This document shows, piece by piece, positions 1 to 6,386 of a stretch of 6,898 nt of DNA; the stretch's first letter is position 1, and the number at the start of each line of letters is the position of its first letter. The position numbers and the translations under genes were made by a program. The notes under the pieces were generated by a model. That model was not told the origin of the DNA, did no database searches, and saw only the letters and a program-made list of their open reading frames with translations. Origin of the DNA: Pseudomonadota bacterium (GTDB lineage Bacteria > Desulfobacterota > BSN033 > WVXP01 > G020346125); assembly GCA_030672465.1 (NCBI GenBank), contig DAOVGJ010000008.1:1-6898 (forward strand), given 5' to 3'.

Positions 1-1019
1 TTTCCTCGGATTACCACCATGAAGCCGGGTTTCAAATCTCCCGACACCTCGGCCATACCCCCGTGATAGCCTTTGACGTCCAGCCCAACCAGCTTCACGA
101 TATCGTTCCGGTATACGAAGACGAATTTTTGATTATCCCGGATGACGAGGGCATCCTTGGGGACGAGCAGGGCTTTGTAGGGTTTTCCCAGGGAGAAGGT
201 TACATGGGAAAGCATTCCGCTTTTGATTCGCAGATTTCTGTTCTTGATCTCCACCTTAACGGGGAAGGTCCGGGCTTCTCGGTCCCCTTCGGGAATGATG
301 GCCACGACCCTTCCTGAATACCTTTTATTCCCCAACGCATTTACCGAGACAGAGGCCCGATCTCCCACCCGGATTTTGTCCACATAGCGTTCCGGTACCG
401 GGACTATTACGTGAATCCGTTCTATATCGATAAGCGTAAGGACATCTCCCCCCTTTTCAAGCCACTGTCCCACCTCCGTATGCTTTTTTGCGACAAAACC
501 GGAAAATGGGGCGATAATGTTCTTTTTCGCCAGCAGATCCTTCAGTCGGGATATCTCTGCCTCGCGTTGCCTTACCCTCTGTTCCCACGCCGTCGCTTCG
601 AATCGATCGTCCAAGAGCTTCTTTTCGGGAATGGATTCGGACCGGCGGAGTTTAATGGACCTCTCCAGTTCGGCCTTGGCCTGGAGAAAGCGCTCCTCTG
701 CCTCTTTTTGTACCGCCCTCGCCGCCTCCAGTTGGATTTCCAATATTGAGGAGCGGAGTCTTGCCAAAACCTGCCCTTCCTCAACGGCGTCTCCTTCGCC
801 CACGTGAAGCTCCTCCACCAGCCCTTCCACCTCGCTGGCAAAAAGGCTTCTCACCCGTGGCCTGGCCGTACCCACCAGGACCACGGACTCCCTGACCTGC
901 CTCTGGATGACGGGAGAAACCACAACTGGAGCCGAGGGAGGTGCCTGGGCCCAAGAGGAAATGCCGACCCCCCAAAAGACGATGAGAAAAAGAAGGAGAA
1001 ATCCTTTTTTTCCCTTCAT
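1..1019 (-). CDS. RND efflux periplasmic adaptor (membrane-fusion protein), partial at 3' end
   Basis: Adaptor of the HlyD/AcrA type, which links an inner-membrane RND pump to an outer-membrane channel across the periplasm. Reading the minus strand from ATG at 1019 gives 339 open codons before the window edge, so the C-terminus is missing. Residues 1-26 form a signal peptide (basic start, hydrophobic FLLLFLIVFWGVGI, cleavage-like AQA). There is no lipobox cysteine, so it is probably soluble or not lipidated. Two half-lipoyl segments, at about 63-88 (EGLVEELHVGEGDAVEEGQ) and 167-196 (IIAPFSGFVAKKHTEVGQWL), flank a charged heptad-like alpha-hairpin at about 95-165. A beta-barrel region follows from about 200. 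An AGAGG motif lies 6 nt upstream of the ATG. The pump gene would be expected next, left of the window. Family identity is secure; substrate is unknown. Confidence 0.93.
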   Translation of the reverse strand, partial: MKGKKGFLLLFLIVFWGVGISSWAQAPPSAPVVVSPVIQRQVRESVVLVGTARPRVRSLFASEVEGLVEELHVGEGDAVEEGQVLARLRSSILEIQLEAARAVQKEAEERFLQAKAELERSIKLRRSESIPEKKLLDDRFEATAWEQRVRQREAEISRLKDLLAKKNIIAPFSGFVAKKHTEVGQWLEKGGDVLTLIDIERIHVIVPVPERYVDKIRVGDRASVSVNALGNKRYSGRVVAIIPEGDREARTFPVKVEIKNRNLRIKSGMLSHVTFSLGKPYKALLVPKDALVIRDNQKFVFVYRNDIVKLVGLDVKGYHGGMAEVSGDLKPGFMVVIRG

Positions 1020-1054
1020 GGAACCTCTGGAATAGGAAGGTATTTGGTACTTCT

Positions 1055-1085
1055 TTAATATCCACTAAAAGTCCGGTTTCGTCAA
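1055..1085 (-). promoter_or_regulatory. candidate sigma-70 promoter for the adaptor gene
   Basis: On the minus strand TTGACG (1080-1085) matches the -35 consensus in five of six positions. A -10-like AT-rich block follows: GATATT (1057-1062) at 17 nt spacing, or TATTAA (1055-1060) at 19 nt. It would start transcription about 30 nt upstream of the adaptor ATG. Motif match only. Confidence 0.4.
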
Positions 1086-1112
1086 TCCTTGAAAGGCGTG
1101 CAGTGTCTTGGG

Positions 1113-1190
1113 TTTCTGGGGAAAAACTTGTCCCTTCGCTTCAGTGCTTCGCGGTTCGTTGACCAAATTCCCTTTCGCTCACTAAAAAGA
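1113..1190. repeat. dispersed repeat family 1, copy A
   Basis: The core 1128-1190 (63 nt) matches 6404-6466 in the same orientation, with 8 substitutions by my count (about 87% identity). Weaker similarity extends about 15 nt to the left (TTTCTGGGG against TTTCCTGGAG). Both copies lie in non-coding DNA. The shared part contains TCCCTTCGCTTC and TTCCCTTTCGCTCACT. Substitutions do not follow a synonymous pattern when translated on either strand, so this is a DNA repeat rather than a conserved peptide. Confidence 0.8.
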
Positions 1191-1264
1191 TAAGTCAGAA
1201 AACTCCAGTTGAAAGGGTTTTGGTCGAGGAGGTCATCTCCCGGGAAAAGCCTCGATGAGCGTAA

Positions 1265-1293
1265 TTGCAATTGAGCGGCCTATTACGTATAAT
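1265..1293 (+). promoter_or_regulatory. candidate sigma-70 promoter for the exported protein/HAD pair
   Basis: TTGCAA (1265-1270), a 17-nt spacer and a perfect TATAAT (1288-1293). Transcription would start near 1300, leaving a leader of about 46 nt before the ATG at 1347. GGCC at 1277-1280 and 1296-1299 brackets the -10 box and might be part of an operator, but the intervening sequence is not a good palindrome. Confidence 0.6.
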
Positions 1294-1346
1294 ATGGCCA
1301 CAAAGATGGGGCTTCAACAAAGAGGCTAGATTCGAAGGTCGGGAAG

Positions 1347-1658
1347 ATGACGGAAAAAAGAGGGAAGTTATTGTTGGGATTTATCATAATCCCAGCCGTT
1401 CTTTTCTCGCTGTCAGGGATTGCCCCCTCGGAATATCACGTATATATCGGCGTCGTTGTCGGGGTTGAGCCTAAAATCATCAGGACACGGGGTAAGGACG
1501 GTACAATATCGGTCTTTTGGGTCGGAAGGAAAACCCACTGGAAATCGGGGCGAATTCCCCATATTGGGGAGAAGGTAAGGATGAAGTATGTGAAAGATAG
1601 GCTCCATCGGAATGCGGTCGTTGAGCTTACCATCCTGAAAAAATGCCATGAAAAATGA
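1347..1658 (+). CDS. small exported protein of unknown function
   Basis: A 103-residue protein that I do not recognise. Residues 1-7 are basic (MTEKRGK), followed by a hydrophobic segment at 8-26 (LLLGFIIIPAVLFSLSGIA). This looks like a signal peptide or an N-terminal membrane anchor. The remaining 75 or so residues are rich in alternating hydrophobic and basic residues (VEPKIIRTRGKDGTISVFWV, then KVRMKYVKDRLHRNAVVEL). That suggests a small all-beta fold, possibly OB-like, but this is a guess from pattern. GAAGG at 1334-1338 gives a Shine-Dalgarno 8 nt before the ATG. The 3' end overlaps the HAD gene by 11 nt, suggesting translational coupling. A candidate promoter lies directly upstream. The reading frame is convincing; the function is open. 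Confidence 0.75.
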   Translation: MTEKRGKLLLGFIIIPAVLFSLSGIAPSEYHVYIGVVVGVEPKIIRTRGKDGTISVFWVGRKTHWKSGRIPHIGEKVRMKYVKDRLHRNAVVELTILKKCHEK

Positions 1659-2262
1659 TAGGAAGATAATCGGAGTCGATTATGACGGGACGATTGCGAA
1701 TACCAGTGGGGTCAAAGCTCATTGGATACGCGAACACTTGGGGATAGAAGTTCCCCCCTGGCAGACCGATAGGACAAGCTGTGTCCCACTCATTGGGCCT
1801 GAGAACTACCAAAGGATGAGCCAATTCGTTTATGAACGGGAGGGCTCTCTCAGGGCAGGGGAGGTGCCCGGTTCAATAGATGCCATTAAGGAATTGGCGA
1901 GACATTCTAAAATCTTTATCGTAACCGCTCGTCAGCCTCACCAAATCCGATGGTGCAAGGAATGGCTTCGGGGAAAGGGGCTTGATTCCTTCATTGATGC
2001 CTATCTCTCCGCCGCGGGAAATAGCCTGGATGGAAGTGAGGTGACCAAACCTCAGCTATGCCGTGATTATGGCGTTGGGGTTCTCATCGACGATGACGAG
2101 CGCCACTTGGGGGGGACTCAAGTGGACAACCTGAGAAGAATTCTCGTGAAGAGTGGCTGCACCGAAGCCATAGTGGTGCCTGAAGGAGTAGAATTGGCCC
2201 GGAGCTGGCGAGACGTACTTCGGATAGTAAGGCCGGAATTATTCGCTCATGGGGAGGAATAG
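1648..2262 (+). CDS. HAD-superfamily hydrolase, 5'-nucleotidase-like
   Basis: A 204-residue cytosolic haloacid dehalogenase-fold phosphohydrolase. Motif I is DYDGTIANT: D11 would be the nucleophile and D13 the general acid/base. Motif II is the Thr in IVTAR (T93), motif III probably K134, and motif IV the acidic IDDDE at 147-151, which would bind magnesium. About 60 residues between motifs I and II form a small helical cap. Length and motif style resemble the NT5C-type (deoxy)ribonucleotidase and related small HAD phosphatases; the actual substrate cannot be read from sequence. Its ATG lies inside the end of the preceding gene (11-nt overlap in another frame), so the two are probably co-translated. 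It converges on the Fis-type gene with only 20 nt between them. Catalytic motifs are intact. The superfamily is secure, the nucleotidase subtype less so. Confidence 0.88.
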   Translation: MKNDRKIIGVDYDGTIANTSGVKAHWIREHLGIEVPPWQTDRTSCVPLIGPENYQRMSQFVYEREGSLRAGEVPGSIDAIKELARHSKIFIVTARQPHQIRWCKEWLRGKGLDSFIDAYLSAAGNSLDGSEVTKPQLCRDYGVGVLIDDDERHLGGTQVDNLRRILVKSGCTEAIVVPEGVELARSWRDVLRIVRPELFAHGEE

Positions 2263-2281
2263 GGAACTGTACGTGGGGGAA

Positions 2282-2318
2282 ATCAAGGTATTTTGATCTT
2301 CAAATCCTTGATCTTTTT
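2282..2318 (+). terminator. terminator-like hairpin after the HAD gene
   Basis: ATCAAGG (2282-2288) pairs with CCTTGAT (2306-2312). Inside, TTTGA (2292-2296) pairs with TCAAA (2300-2304) across a 3-nt loop. The hairpin is followed by CTTTTT (2313-2318) on the plus strand. It begins 20 nt after the HAD stop codon and overlaps the 3' end of the convergent Fis-type coding sequence. The stem is AT-rich, so strength is uncertain. The minus strand has no T-run after it. Confidence 0.45.
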
Positions 2319-2594
2319 GCGAAGCGTGTTTCTGTTGATTCCGAGAAATTGGGCCGCTACGACTTGCACATTATTCGTCTTCTTTAAGGCCATTTTGATG
2401 AGAATTCGTTCAACGATGGAAATGACATCGTGGAATAGGCCAGAGTCAAATTCAAGCCCCGTGTCCACTCCATTGAGTGTCCCGGTCAATTTTCTCTCTA
2501 ATAGGTCCTCGAGGGAGAGATCCTCTATTTGGTCCGGCTTTGCTTCGTCCCAAACCTTTGAAGTTGAGCTATCTGAAATCCCTTCCTTAGCCAT
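2283..2594 (-). CDS. Fis-type helix-turn-helix DNA-binding protein
   Basis: A 103-residue protein, close to E. coli Fis in length (98). The C-terminal third, residues about 60-101 (ILIKMALKKTNNVQVVAAQF, then GINRNTLRKKIKDL), is a typical Fis/HTH_8 helix-turn-helix, with the family signature GINRNTLRKK in the recognition helix. The first 50 residues are acidic and low in recognisable structure (DQIEDLSLEDLLERKL). It is probably a nucleoid-associated protein or local transcription regulator acting on DNA as a dimer. The domain also occurs at the C-terminus of NtrC-type activators, but no AAA+ domain is present, so it stands alone. The chosen ATG has only a weak GGGA Shine-Dalgarno about 6 nt upstream. 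It is monocistronic and convergent with the HAD gene. Targets are unknown. Confidence 0.85.
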   Translation of the reverse strand: MAKEGISDSSTSKVWDEAKPDQIEDLSLEDLLERKLTGTLNGVDTGLEFDSGLFHDVISIVERILIKMALKKTNNVQVVAAQFLGINRNTLRKKIKDLKIKIP

Positions 2595-2673
2595 GATAGG
2601 TCCCGTCGAAGTGTGTCCGAAAAGCGTGAACGGCTTTAGGTCCGTCGTGTCATGACGGGGAGAGGGGGATTAA

Positions 2674-2702
2674 TTTATCAGCACAATCTATATCTAATAC
2701 AA
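2674..2702 (-). promoter_or_regulatory. candidate promoter for the Fis-type gene
   Basis: On the minus strand TTGTAT (2697-2702), a 17-nt spacer and GATAAA (2674-2679) sit in the most AT-rich part of the region. They would give a leader of about 75 nt before the ATG at 2594. Motif match only. Confidence 0.35.
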
Positions 2703-2737
2703 TTGGGGATATATGGCAAGAGTTTTTTCATGAAAAT

Positions 2738-2880
2738 AGGGAACCCGGCCAAAAACCGGTCCCGAAATCACCTCTGGGCTTCGCAGGCGGGGAATACTTA
2801 CCCTTCCAGCCGAGTTTGGGTACTGCCGTTATGCGGTGCCATAGTGCTGCGGTTTGAAGGATGGAATTTCGCTCAGGGAC
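2738..2880. repeat. dispersed repeat family 2, copy C (uninterrupted)
   Basis: Positions 2791-2880 match 6771-6861 in the same orientation with about 8 differences, including one 1-nt gap (about 91% identity). The left part, 2738-2788, matches 6608-6660 more weakly (shared AGGGAACC, CCGAAAT, GCAGGC). In copy D the two parts are separated by 108 nt. The conserved core includes GAGTTTGGGTACTGCCGTTA and AGTGCTGCGGTTTGAAGGAT. It lies 78 nt upstream of miaA. No terminal inverted repeats or transposase were seen. Confidence 0.82.
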
Positions 2881-2958
2881 AACGGAGTCCTCCAGAAAGT
2901 CAGGTACTACAAACAGTTTTTTCTTGAAGTATTTTGCCCAATCGATTAAGTTTTTCGT

Positions 2959-3924
2959 ATGGATCAACCGCGCCTCATCGCCATCGTGGGACCCACTGCT
3001 TCTGGAAAGTCCCAGGTGGCCATGGAGATAGCCTCCAAAATTAACGCCGAGATCCTCAGTGCCGACTCCATGCAAATATACCGATATATGGATATCGGCA
3101 CGGGCAAACCGAGCCCTGAAGATCGCGGGCGTATTCCCCATCATCTGATCGATATCATCTTTCCGGATGAAACGTTCAGCGCTGCTAATTATAAGGAGAG
3201 GGCGAGGGGAATAATCGATGAATTACGAAAAGCGGGGAAGAATATCCTCATCGTCGGCGGAACGGGGTTATATATAAAGGCTCTCCTCCGTGGTTTATTC
3301 CTCTCACACGAGGCAGATCAGTCCTTGCGGCAAGAGTTGAGGGAGAAGGCGGATCGCCTTGGGAGGACATTCCTCTGGCAAGAATTAAAGGAAGTCGACC
3401 CCACATCGGCATCGAGGCTCCACCCTAACGATATGCTGAGGATAATCCGGGCGCTAGAGGTTTACCGGCAGACGGGGGTACCTCTGTCCCATTGGCAGAA
3501 AGAACACGCCTTTGGGGATCGCCCCTATGAGGTGCTCAAGATCGGCTTGATGAGGGAGAGGGAGGATATTTACTGCCGAATAGAGAACAGGGTGGATCAT
3601 ATGATCACAAGGGGATTCGAAGAAGAGGTCAGGTCGTTACTCAATATGGGATATGGCCGGCACCTGAAATCCATGCAGGGATTGGGGTATAAACGTATGG
3701 TGGAATATGTCTATGGAGAGCGAGATCTTGAGGAAGCCATTCGCCTCATCAAGCACGAAACGAAGGCATACGCCAAACGACAGCTCACATGGTTCCGGAG
3801 GGACCCAGAAGTCCGATGGGTTCATTACCCTGAGGGCAAGGGACGAATCATGGGAATAGCTGAGCGGTTCTTAAACGGAGAGAGATCCAAACCCATTACC
3901 ATCAAAACAGCCATCAATGGATAG
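2959..3924 (+). CDS. miaA: tRNA dimethylallyltransferase MiaA
   Basis: Transfers the dimethylallyl group from DMAPP to N6 of A37 in tRNAs that read UNN codons, the first step towards ms2i6A. The 321 residues match the usual length of about 300-320. Visible motifs: Walker A GPTASGKS (11-18), SADSMQIYRYMDIGTGKP (34-51) with catalytic D36, HHLIDI (61-66), GGTGLYIKALL (100-110), RALEVYRQTG (164-173), the IENRV helix (208-212) and the C-terminal YAKRQLTWFRRD (271-282). The ATG is fixed by an in-frame stop at 2947-2949 just upstream and by the P-loop lying at residue 11. No good Shine-Dalgarno is visible before it. First gene of the plus-strand cluster, with hfq starting 10 nt after its stop; miaA-hfq adjacency is common in proteobacteria. 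Identity is secure. Confidence 0.97.
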   Translation: MDQPRLIAIVGPTASGKSQVAMEIASKINAEILSADSMQIYRYMDIGTGKPSPEDRGRIPHHLIDIIFPDETFSAANYKERARGIIDELRKAGKNILIVGGTGLYIKALLRGLFLSHEADQSLRQELREKADRLGRTFLWQELKEVDPTSASRLHPNDMLRIIRALEVYRQTGVPLSHWQKEHAFGDRPYEVLKIGLMREREDIYCRIENRVDHMITRGFEEEVRSLLNMGYGRHLKSMQGLGYKRMVEYVYGERDLEEAIRLIKHETKAYAKRQLTWFRRDPEVRWVHYPEGKGRIMGIAERFLNGERSKPITIKTAING

Positions 3925-3929
3925 GGGGG
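3923..3929 (+). promoter_or_regulatory. Shine-Dalgarno that sets the hfq start
   Basis: AGGGGGG at 3923-3929 lies 5 nt before ATG 3935. It overlaps the miaA stop (TAG 3922-3924). It supports 3935 over the in-frame ATG at 3917, which has no comparable motif and would add six residues (MDRGAI) outside the normal Hfq N-terminus. Confidence 0.7.
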
Positions 3930-3934
3930 CCATA

Positions 3935-4147
3935 ATGGTGAGAAATCAAATCAATATTCAGGACCAGTTTCTCAACAGGATGCGCAAGGAGAGGGTTACC
4001 GTAATCATTGAACTCATCACGGGGGAAAAGATCGAGGGGCTCATCACCAGCTTCGATAATTTCAGCTTGATCATCAGAAATGAGAACGAACGATTGATTT
4101 ATAAGCATGCCATTTCATCTGTCATCCCCCGGGAAAAAAGGGAATGA
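3935..4147 (+). CDS. hfq: RNA chaperone Hfq
   Basis: A 70-residue Sm-like protein that forms hexamers binding small RNAs and mRNAs. Alignment by eye to E. coli Hfq is gap-free with an offset of one. The proximal-face NIQDQFLN (7-14) and F43 are kept, the rim RKER (17-20) is kept, and the Sm2 motif YKHAIS (56-61) is intact. There is almost no C-terminal tail (IPREKRE), unlike the long tail of enterobacterial Hfq. The E. coli distal-face Tyr25 position is Glu26 here, and Ile30 is Glu31, which is unusual. Lys31 is retained as K32. The start is chosen from the strong Shine-Dalgarno and the usual family N-terminus. It follows miaA by 10 nt and precedes scpB by 28 nt. Confidence 0.96.
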   Translation: MVRNQINIQDQFLNRMRKERVTVIIELITGEKIEGLITSFDNFSLIIRNENERLIYKHAISSVIPREKRE

Positions 4148-4175
4148 ACGCGGGTAGGAATATCCGAAGGTTCCA

Positions 4176-4739
4176 ATGGAAGGAAAACGGCTCAAATCGA
4201 TCATAGAGAGCTTGGTCTTCGCCTCCGAGAATCCCTTGGGAATCGATTCCATCCAAGGGGTGTTGGAGAATGTGGATAAGATGGCGATTCAGAGGTGTAT
4301 CGATGAGTTGATAGAGGAGTATGGACAATTGGATCGGAGTTTTCACCTGGTGAAGGTTGCGGAGGGATTTCAATTTCGGACGAAACCGGAATATGCGCAA
4401 CGGATTCAGAGATTGAGGAAGACGAAGGCAACCAGGCTAACGAAAGCGGCCCTGGAGACATTGGCCATTATTGCTTATAAACAACCCATTATCAGGGCGG
4501 AGATTGAGGCCATCAGGGGGGTAGATTCTGGCTGGGTTCTTCACGCCCTCCTGGAGAAGAAACTGATTCGGATAATGGGGAGAAAGGTCATGCCAGGGAG
4601 GCCTATCGTGTATGGGACCTCCAAATATTTCTTAGAATTTTTCGGCCTCGAAAACATCTCAAGTCTTCCCACATTGAGGGAGATCCAAGAGCTGGGGGAG
4701 GGAGAACCAGAGGGGGCCAATTCAAAAGAAGCCGTATGA
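4176..4739 (+). CDS. scpB: segregation and condensation protein ScpB
   Basis: Kleisin-interacting subunit of the SMC-ScpA-ScpB complex that organises and separates chromosomes. 187 residues, the normal family length. Two winged-helix domains are expected: the first at about 5-80 (SIIESLVFASENPLGIDSIQ), the second around the hallmark at 92-118 (ALETLAIIAYKQPIIRAEIE, then AIRGVDS). The family ending GRPIVYGTSKYFLEFFGL (141-158) is intact. The tail after 170 is acidic and low complexity. AAGG sits 6 nt before the ATG. scpA, which normally sits directly upstream, is not in this window; its place is taken by hfq. rluB follows by 22 nt, the usual partner. Confidence 0.95.
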   Translation: MEGKRLKSIIESLVFASENPLGIDSIQGVLENVDKMAIQRCIDELIEEYGQLDRSFHLVKVAEGFQFRTKPEYAQRIQRLRKTKATRLTKAALETLAIIAYKQPIIRAEIEAIRGVDSGWVLHALLEKKLIRIMGRKVMPGRPIVYGTSKYFLEFFGLENISSLPTLREIQELGEGEPEGANSKEAV

Positions 4740-4761
4740 CCTGATCACTCATGGGAGGTCT

Positions 4762-5502
4762 GTGAAGGAGCGACTTCAGAAGATCCTATCTAAGGCAGGC
4801 CTCACTTCCCGTCGTCATGCCGAAAAACTCATCGTAGAGGGGAGGGTAAAGGTTAACGGGGCGGTTGTTACAAGCCTTGGTTTCAAGGCCGATCCCCAAA
4901 GGGATCATATCAGGGTTGACGGCAAACCGATTGGCAAATTCGAGCCCAAGGTATACCTCCTTTTGAATAAACCCAGGGGATGTGTTACGACCCTCGATGA
5001 TCCCCTCGGAAGACCCACCATTCGAAACTTCCTCCATGGCGAAAAGAGAAGGATCAAACCCGTCGGCAGACTTGATTTTGATTCCGAAGGATTGCTTATC
5101 CTCACCAACGATGGTGAGCTCCACCAACGGTTAACCCACCCCAAGTATGGGATCCCCCGCACATACTTGGCCAAGGTGAAGGGAATTCCCGATCCAAAGG
5201 CGATAAGGAGGCTAAGGGATGGAATAAGGCTGGAGGATGGTGTCACCCTTCCAACGAAGGTTCGCTTCATCAAGAAGCTAAAAAGGAATTCATGGATGAG
5301 GTTGATCGTCTATGAGGGAAGGAACAAATTGATCAAGAGGATGTGCGCTGTAATATCCCATCCCGTGATAAGGCTGAAAAGAATTCGTTATGGTTCCCTG
5401 AACCTGGGCGATCTCAAGCCGGGAAAGTACCGGTATCTCACCTCGAAGGAAATCGATGGGCTAAAGGGCGCATACCTCTCTGCCAATGATGCGGGAAAAT
5501 GA
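4762..5502 (+). CDS. rluB: 23S rRNA pseudouridine synthase, RluB/RsuA family
   Basis: Converts a specific uridine of ribosomal RNA to pseudouridine; the 23S U2605 site is inferred from the RluB-like order scpB-rluB. 246 residues. The S4 RNA-binding domain covers about 1-60 (RLQKILSKAGLTSRRHAEKL). The catalytic motif PVGRLDFDSEGLLILTNDGE (100-119) has D105 as the catalytic aspartate. YEGRNKLIKRM (184-194) is the conserved C-terminal motif, usually written EGRNxQVRRM, with L190 at its usual Gln position. The start is GTG at 4762: homologues begin MxxRLQK, and GGGAGG (4753-4758) precedes it, although with only 3 nt spacing. The stop overlaps the next gene's start as ATGA. RsuA or RluE/F paralogues are the alternatives, but length and context favour RluB. 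Confidence 0.92.
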   Translation: MKERLQKILSKAGLTSRRHAEKLIVEGRVKVNGAVVTSLGFKADPQRDHIRVDGKPIGKFEPKVYLLLNKPRGCVTTLDDPLGRPTIRNFLHGEKRRIKPVGRLDFDSEGLLILTNDGELHQRLTHPKYGIPRTYLAKVKGIPDPKAIRRLRDGIRLEDGVTLPTKVRFIKKLKRNSWMRLIVYEGRNKLIKRMCAVISHPVIRLKRIRYGSLNLGDLKPGKYRYLTSKEIDGLKGAYLSANDAGK

Positions 5503-6305
5503 GCCAGATCCATCAACCGAAAGCCGATAGCTCTATTGGCGTAATTGGGGCCACTGGACTTGAAATAGGCCTCGTAAAGAAGAGAATTGAGCTTATCGAG
5601 AAGGGAAGGGTGGGGAACAGTCGCTTTTTTCGGGGGCACTTTTCGGGGAAGGAGCTCGTCCTGGTCGAAAGCGGCATTGGATTTAATAATGCTGAGAACT
5701 CATGCAACCATATGATAGAGCGCTTCTCTCCATTAGCGATATTATCCTTCGGCTTGGCCGGATCAGTAGATACGACTACGAAAATAGGGGATATCCTTTT
5801 GGCTACTCACCTCCTATGGGTTAAGGATATGGAGACGTGTAAGGTCGAAAAAAGCTATATATTGGATGAAGGATTGATCGATATCACTTCGAATATATTG
5901 AATAAATATGATCTAAAATTCAAAATGGGAAAGGTGCTTACCGTGCCATATTTTGTCTTCAAGCTCGAGGAGCGGTATCGAATTCGTCGGGAACTTGAGA
6001 TCGAAGTTGTCGAAATGGAGGGAGCGGCCGTGGCAGGCGAAGCGATAAAGCACGGCATTCCCCTCATGGCCCTCCGATTGATCTCAGATGATATGTCAAC
6101 CCGAGAGATCGACTATGGTATGGTAGTTGGGCCCATGGGGAGACCTACCTTGAAGGCAGGGGTTCGTTTCTTCCTCGTTCATCGGAGGGGTCTGCTGGAG
6201 GTTTTTCGATTCGGGAGACAGTTGCGGCGATTGGGGACAAGGCTATCGGGAATCGGAGCCCGTATCGTTGAAGAGATAACCACTTTGCCCTTAAATCCGG
6301 TATGA
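5499..6305 (+). CDS. phosphorylase-superfamily nucleosidase (MTAN/futalosine/HpnG-like)
   Basis: A 268-residue member of the PNP/MTA nucleosidase superfamily, cleaving or phosphorolysing an N-glycosidic bond. With an offset of 10 residues at the N-terminus, the three catalytic positions of E. coli MTA/SAH nucleosidase are present: E22 (in ATGLEIG), E174 (in VEMEGAAVAGEA) and D197 (in RLISDDMS). SGIGFNNA (58-65) and FGLAGSVD (84-91) are family ribose/phosphate-loop segments. About 70 residues follow the catalytic Asp, roughly twice the MTAN tail. They include a basic helical stretch at 222-256, reminiscent of my recollection of hopanoid-associated phosphorylases. Candidates are MTA/SAH nucleosidase, futalosine hydrolase and adenosylhopane nucleosidase (HpnG). 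No pathway neighbour decides between them. Its ATG overlaps the rluB stop (ATGA), so it is translationally coupled; GGGA lies just upstream. Confidence 0.8.
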   Translation: MSQIHQPKADSSIGVIGATGLEIGLVKKRIELIEKGRVGNSRFFRGHFSGKELVLVESGIGFNNAENSCNHMIERFSPLAILSFGLAGSVDTTTKIGDILLATHLLWVKDMETCKVEKSYILDEGLIDITSNILNKYDLKFKMGKVLTVPYFVFKLEERYRIRRELEIEVVEMEGAAVAGEAIKHGIPLMALRLISDDMSTREIDYGMVVGPMGRPTLKAGVRFFLVHRRGLLEVFRFGRQLRRLGTRLSGIGARIVEEITTLPLNPV

Positions 6306-6386
6306 GAAATGGATTTACACGTTCCAACAAAGAAGATACCATGTAATCATTTCCATTCCAACGTAACAGGGACTGAAGTTTCATGA

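Larger units (their letters stand above)
1020..1346. other. divergent intergenic region, no gene
   Basis: This 327-nt stretch separates the divergent adaptor gene and exported-protein gene. It holds one candidate promoter facing each way and dispersed repeat copy A. A minus-strand frame at 1082-1270 is open but looks like a translated repeat rather than a gene. I see no RNA gene in it. Confidence 0.6.
2595..2958. other. intergenic region between the Fis-type gene and miaA
   Basis: 364 nt without a convincing gene. It holds a candidate minus-strand promoter, the 8-nt palindrome GTCATGAC (2648-2655) and dispersed repeat copy C. Open frames here, plus at 2652-2927 and minus at 2728-3144, are explained by the repeat and by the antisense of miaA. 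A miaA promoter should lie within about 2880-2958, but I see no strong match; TTGAAG at 2924-2929 lacks a good partner. Confidence 0.55.

Noticed and set aside
63..841. Several open frames in the first kilobase, both strands
   Set aside because: All are out of frame with the continuous minus-strand adaptor gene, which alone shows a signal peptide and lipoyl-type motifs.
1082..1270. Minus-strand open frame of 62 codons
   Set aside because: It spans repeat copy A; the resemblance to the frame at 6145-6573 is limited to the repeat and the substitutions are mostly non-synonymous. No Shine-Dalgarno or family match.
2652..2927. Plus-strand open frame of 91 codons before miaA
   Set aside because: More than half of it is repeat copy C, and nothing in the translation resembles a protein family.
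2728..3144. Minus-strand open frame of 138 codons
   Set aside because: Antisense to the start of miaA and to repeat copy C; the clear MiaA motifs on the plus strand explain the coding signal.
3917..3934. Upstream in-frame ATG for hfq (76 residues)
   Set aside because: It overlaps miaA, lacks a Shine-Dalgarno, and adds residues not seen in Hfq; the ATG at 3935 follows AGGGGGG.
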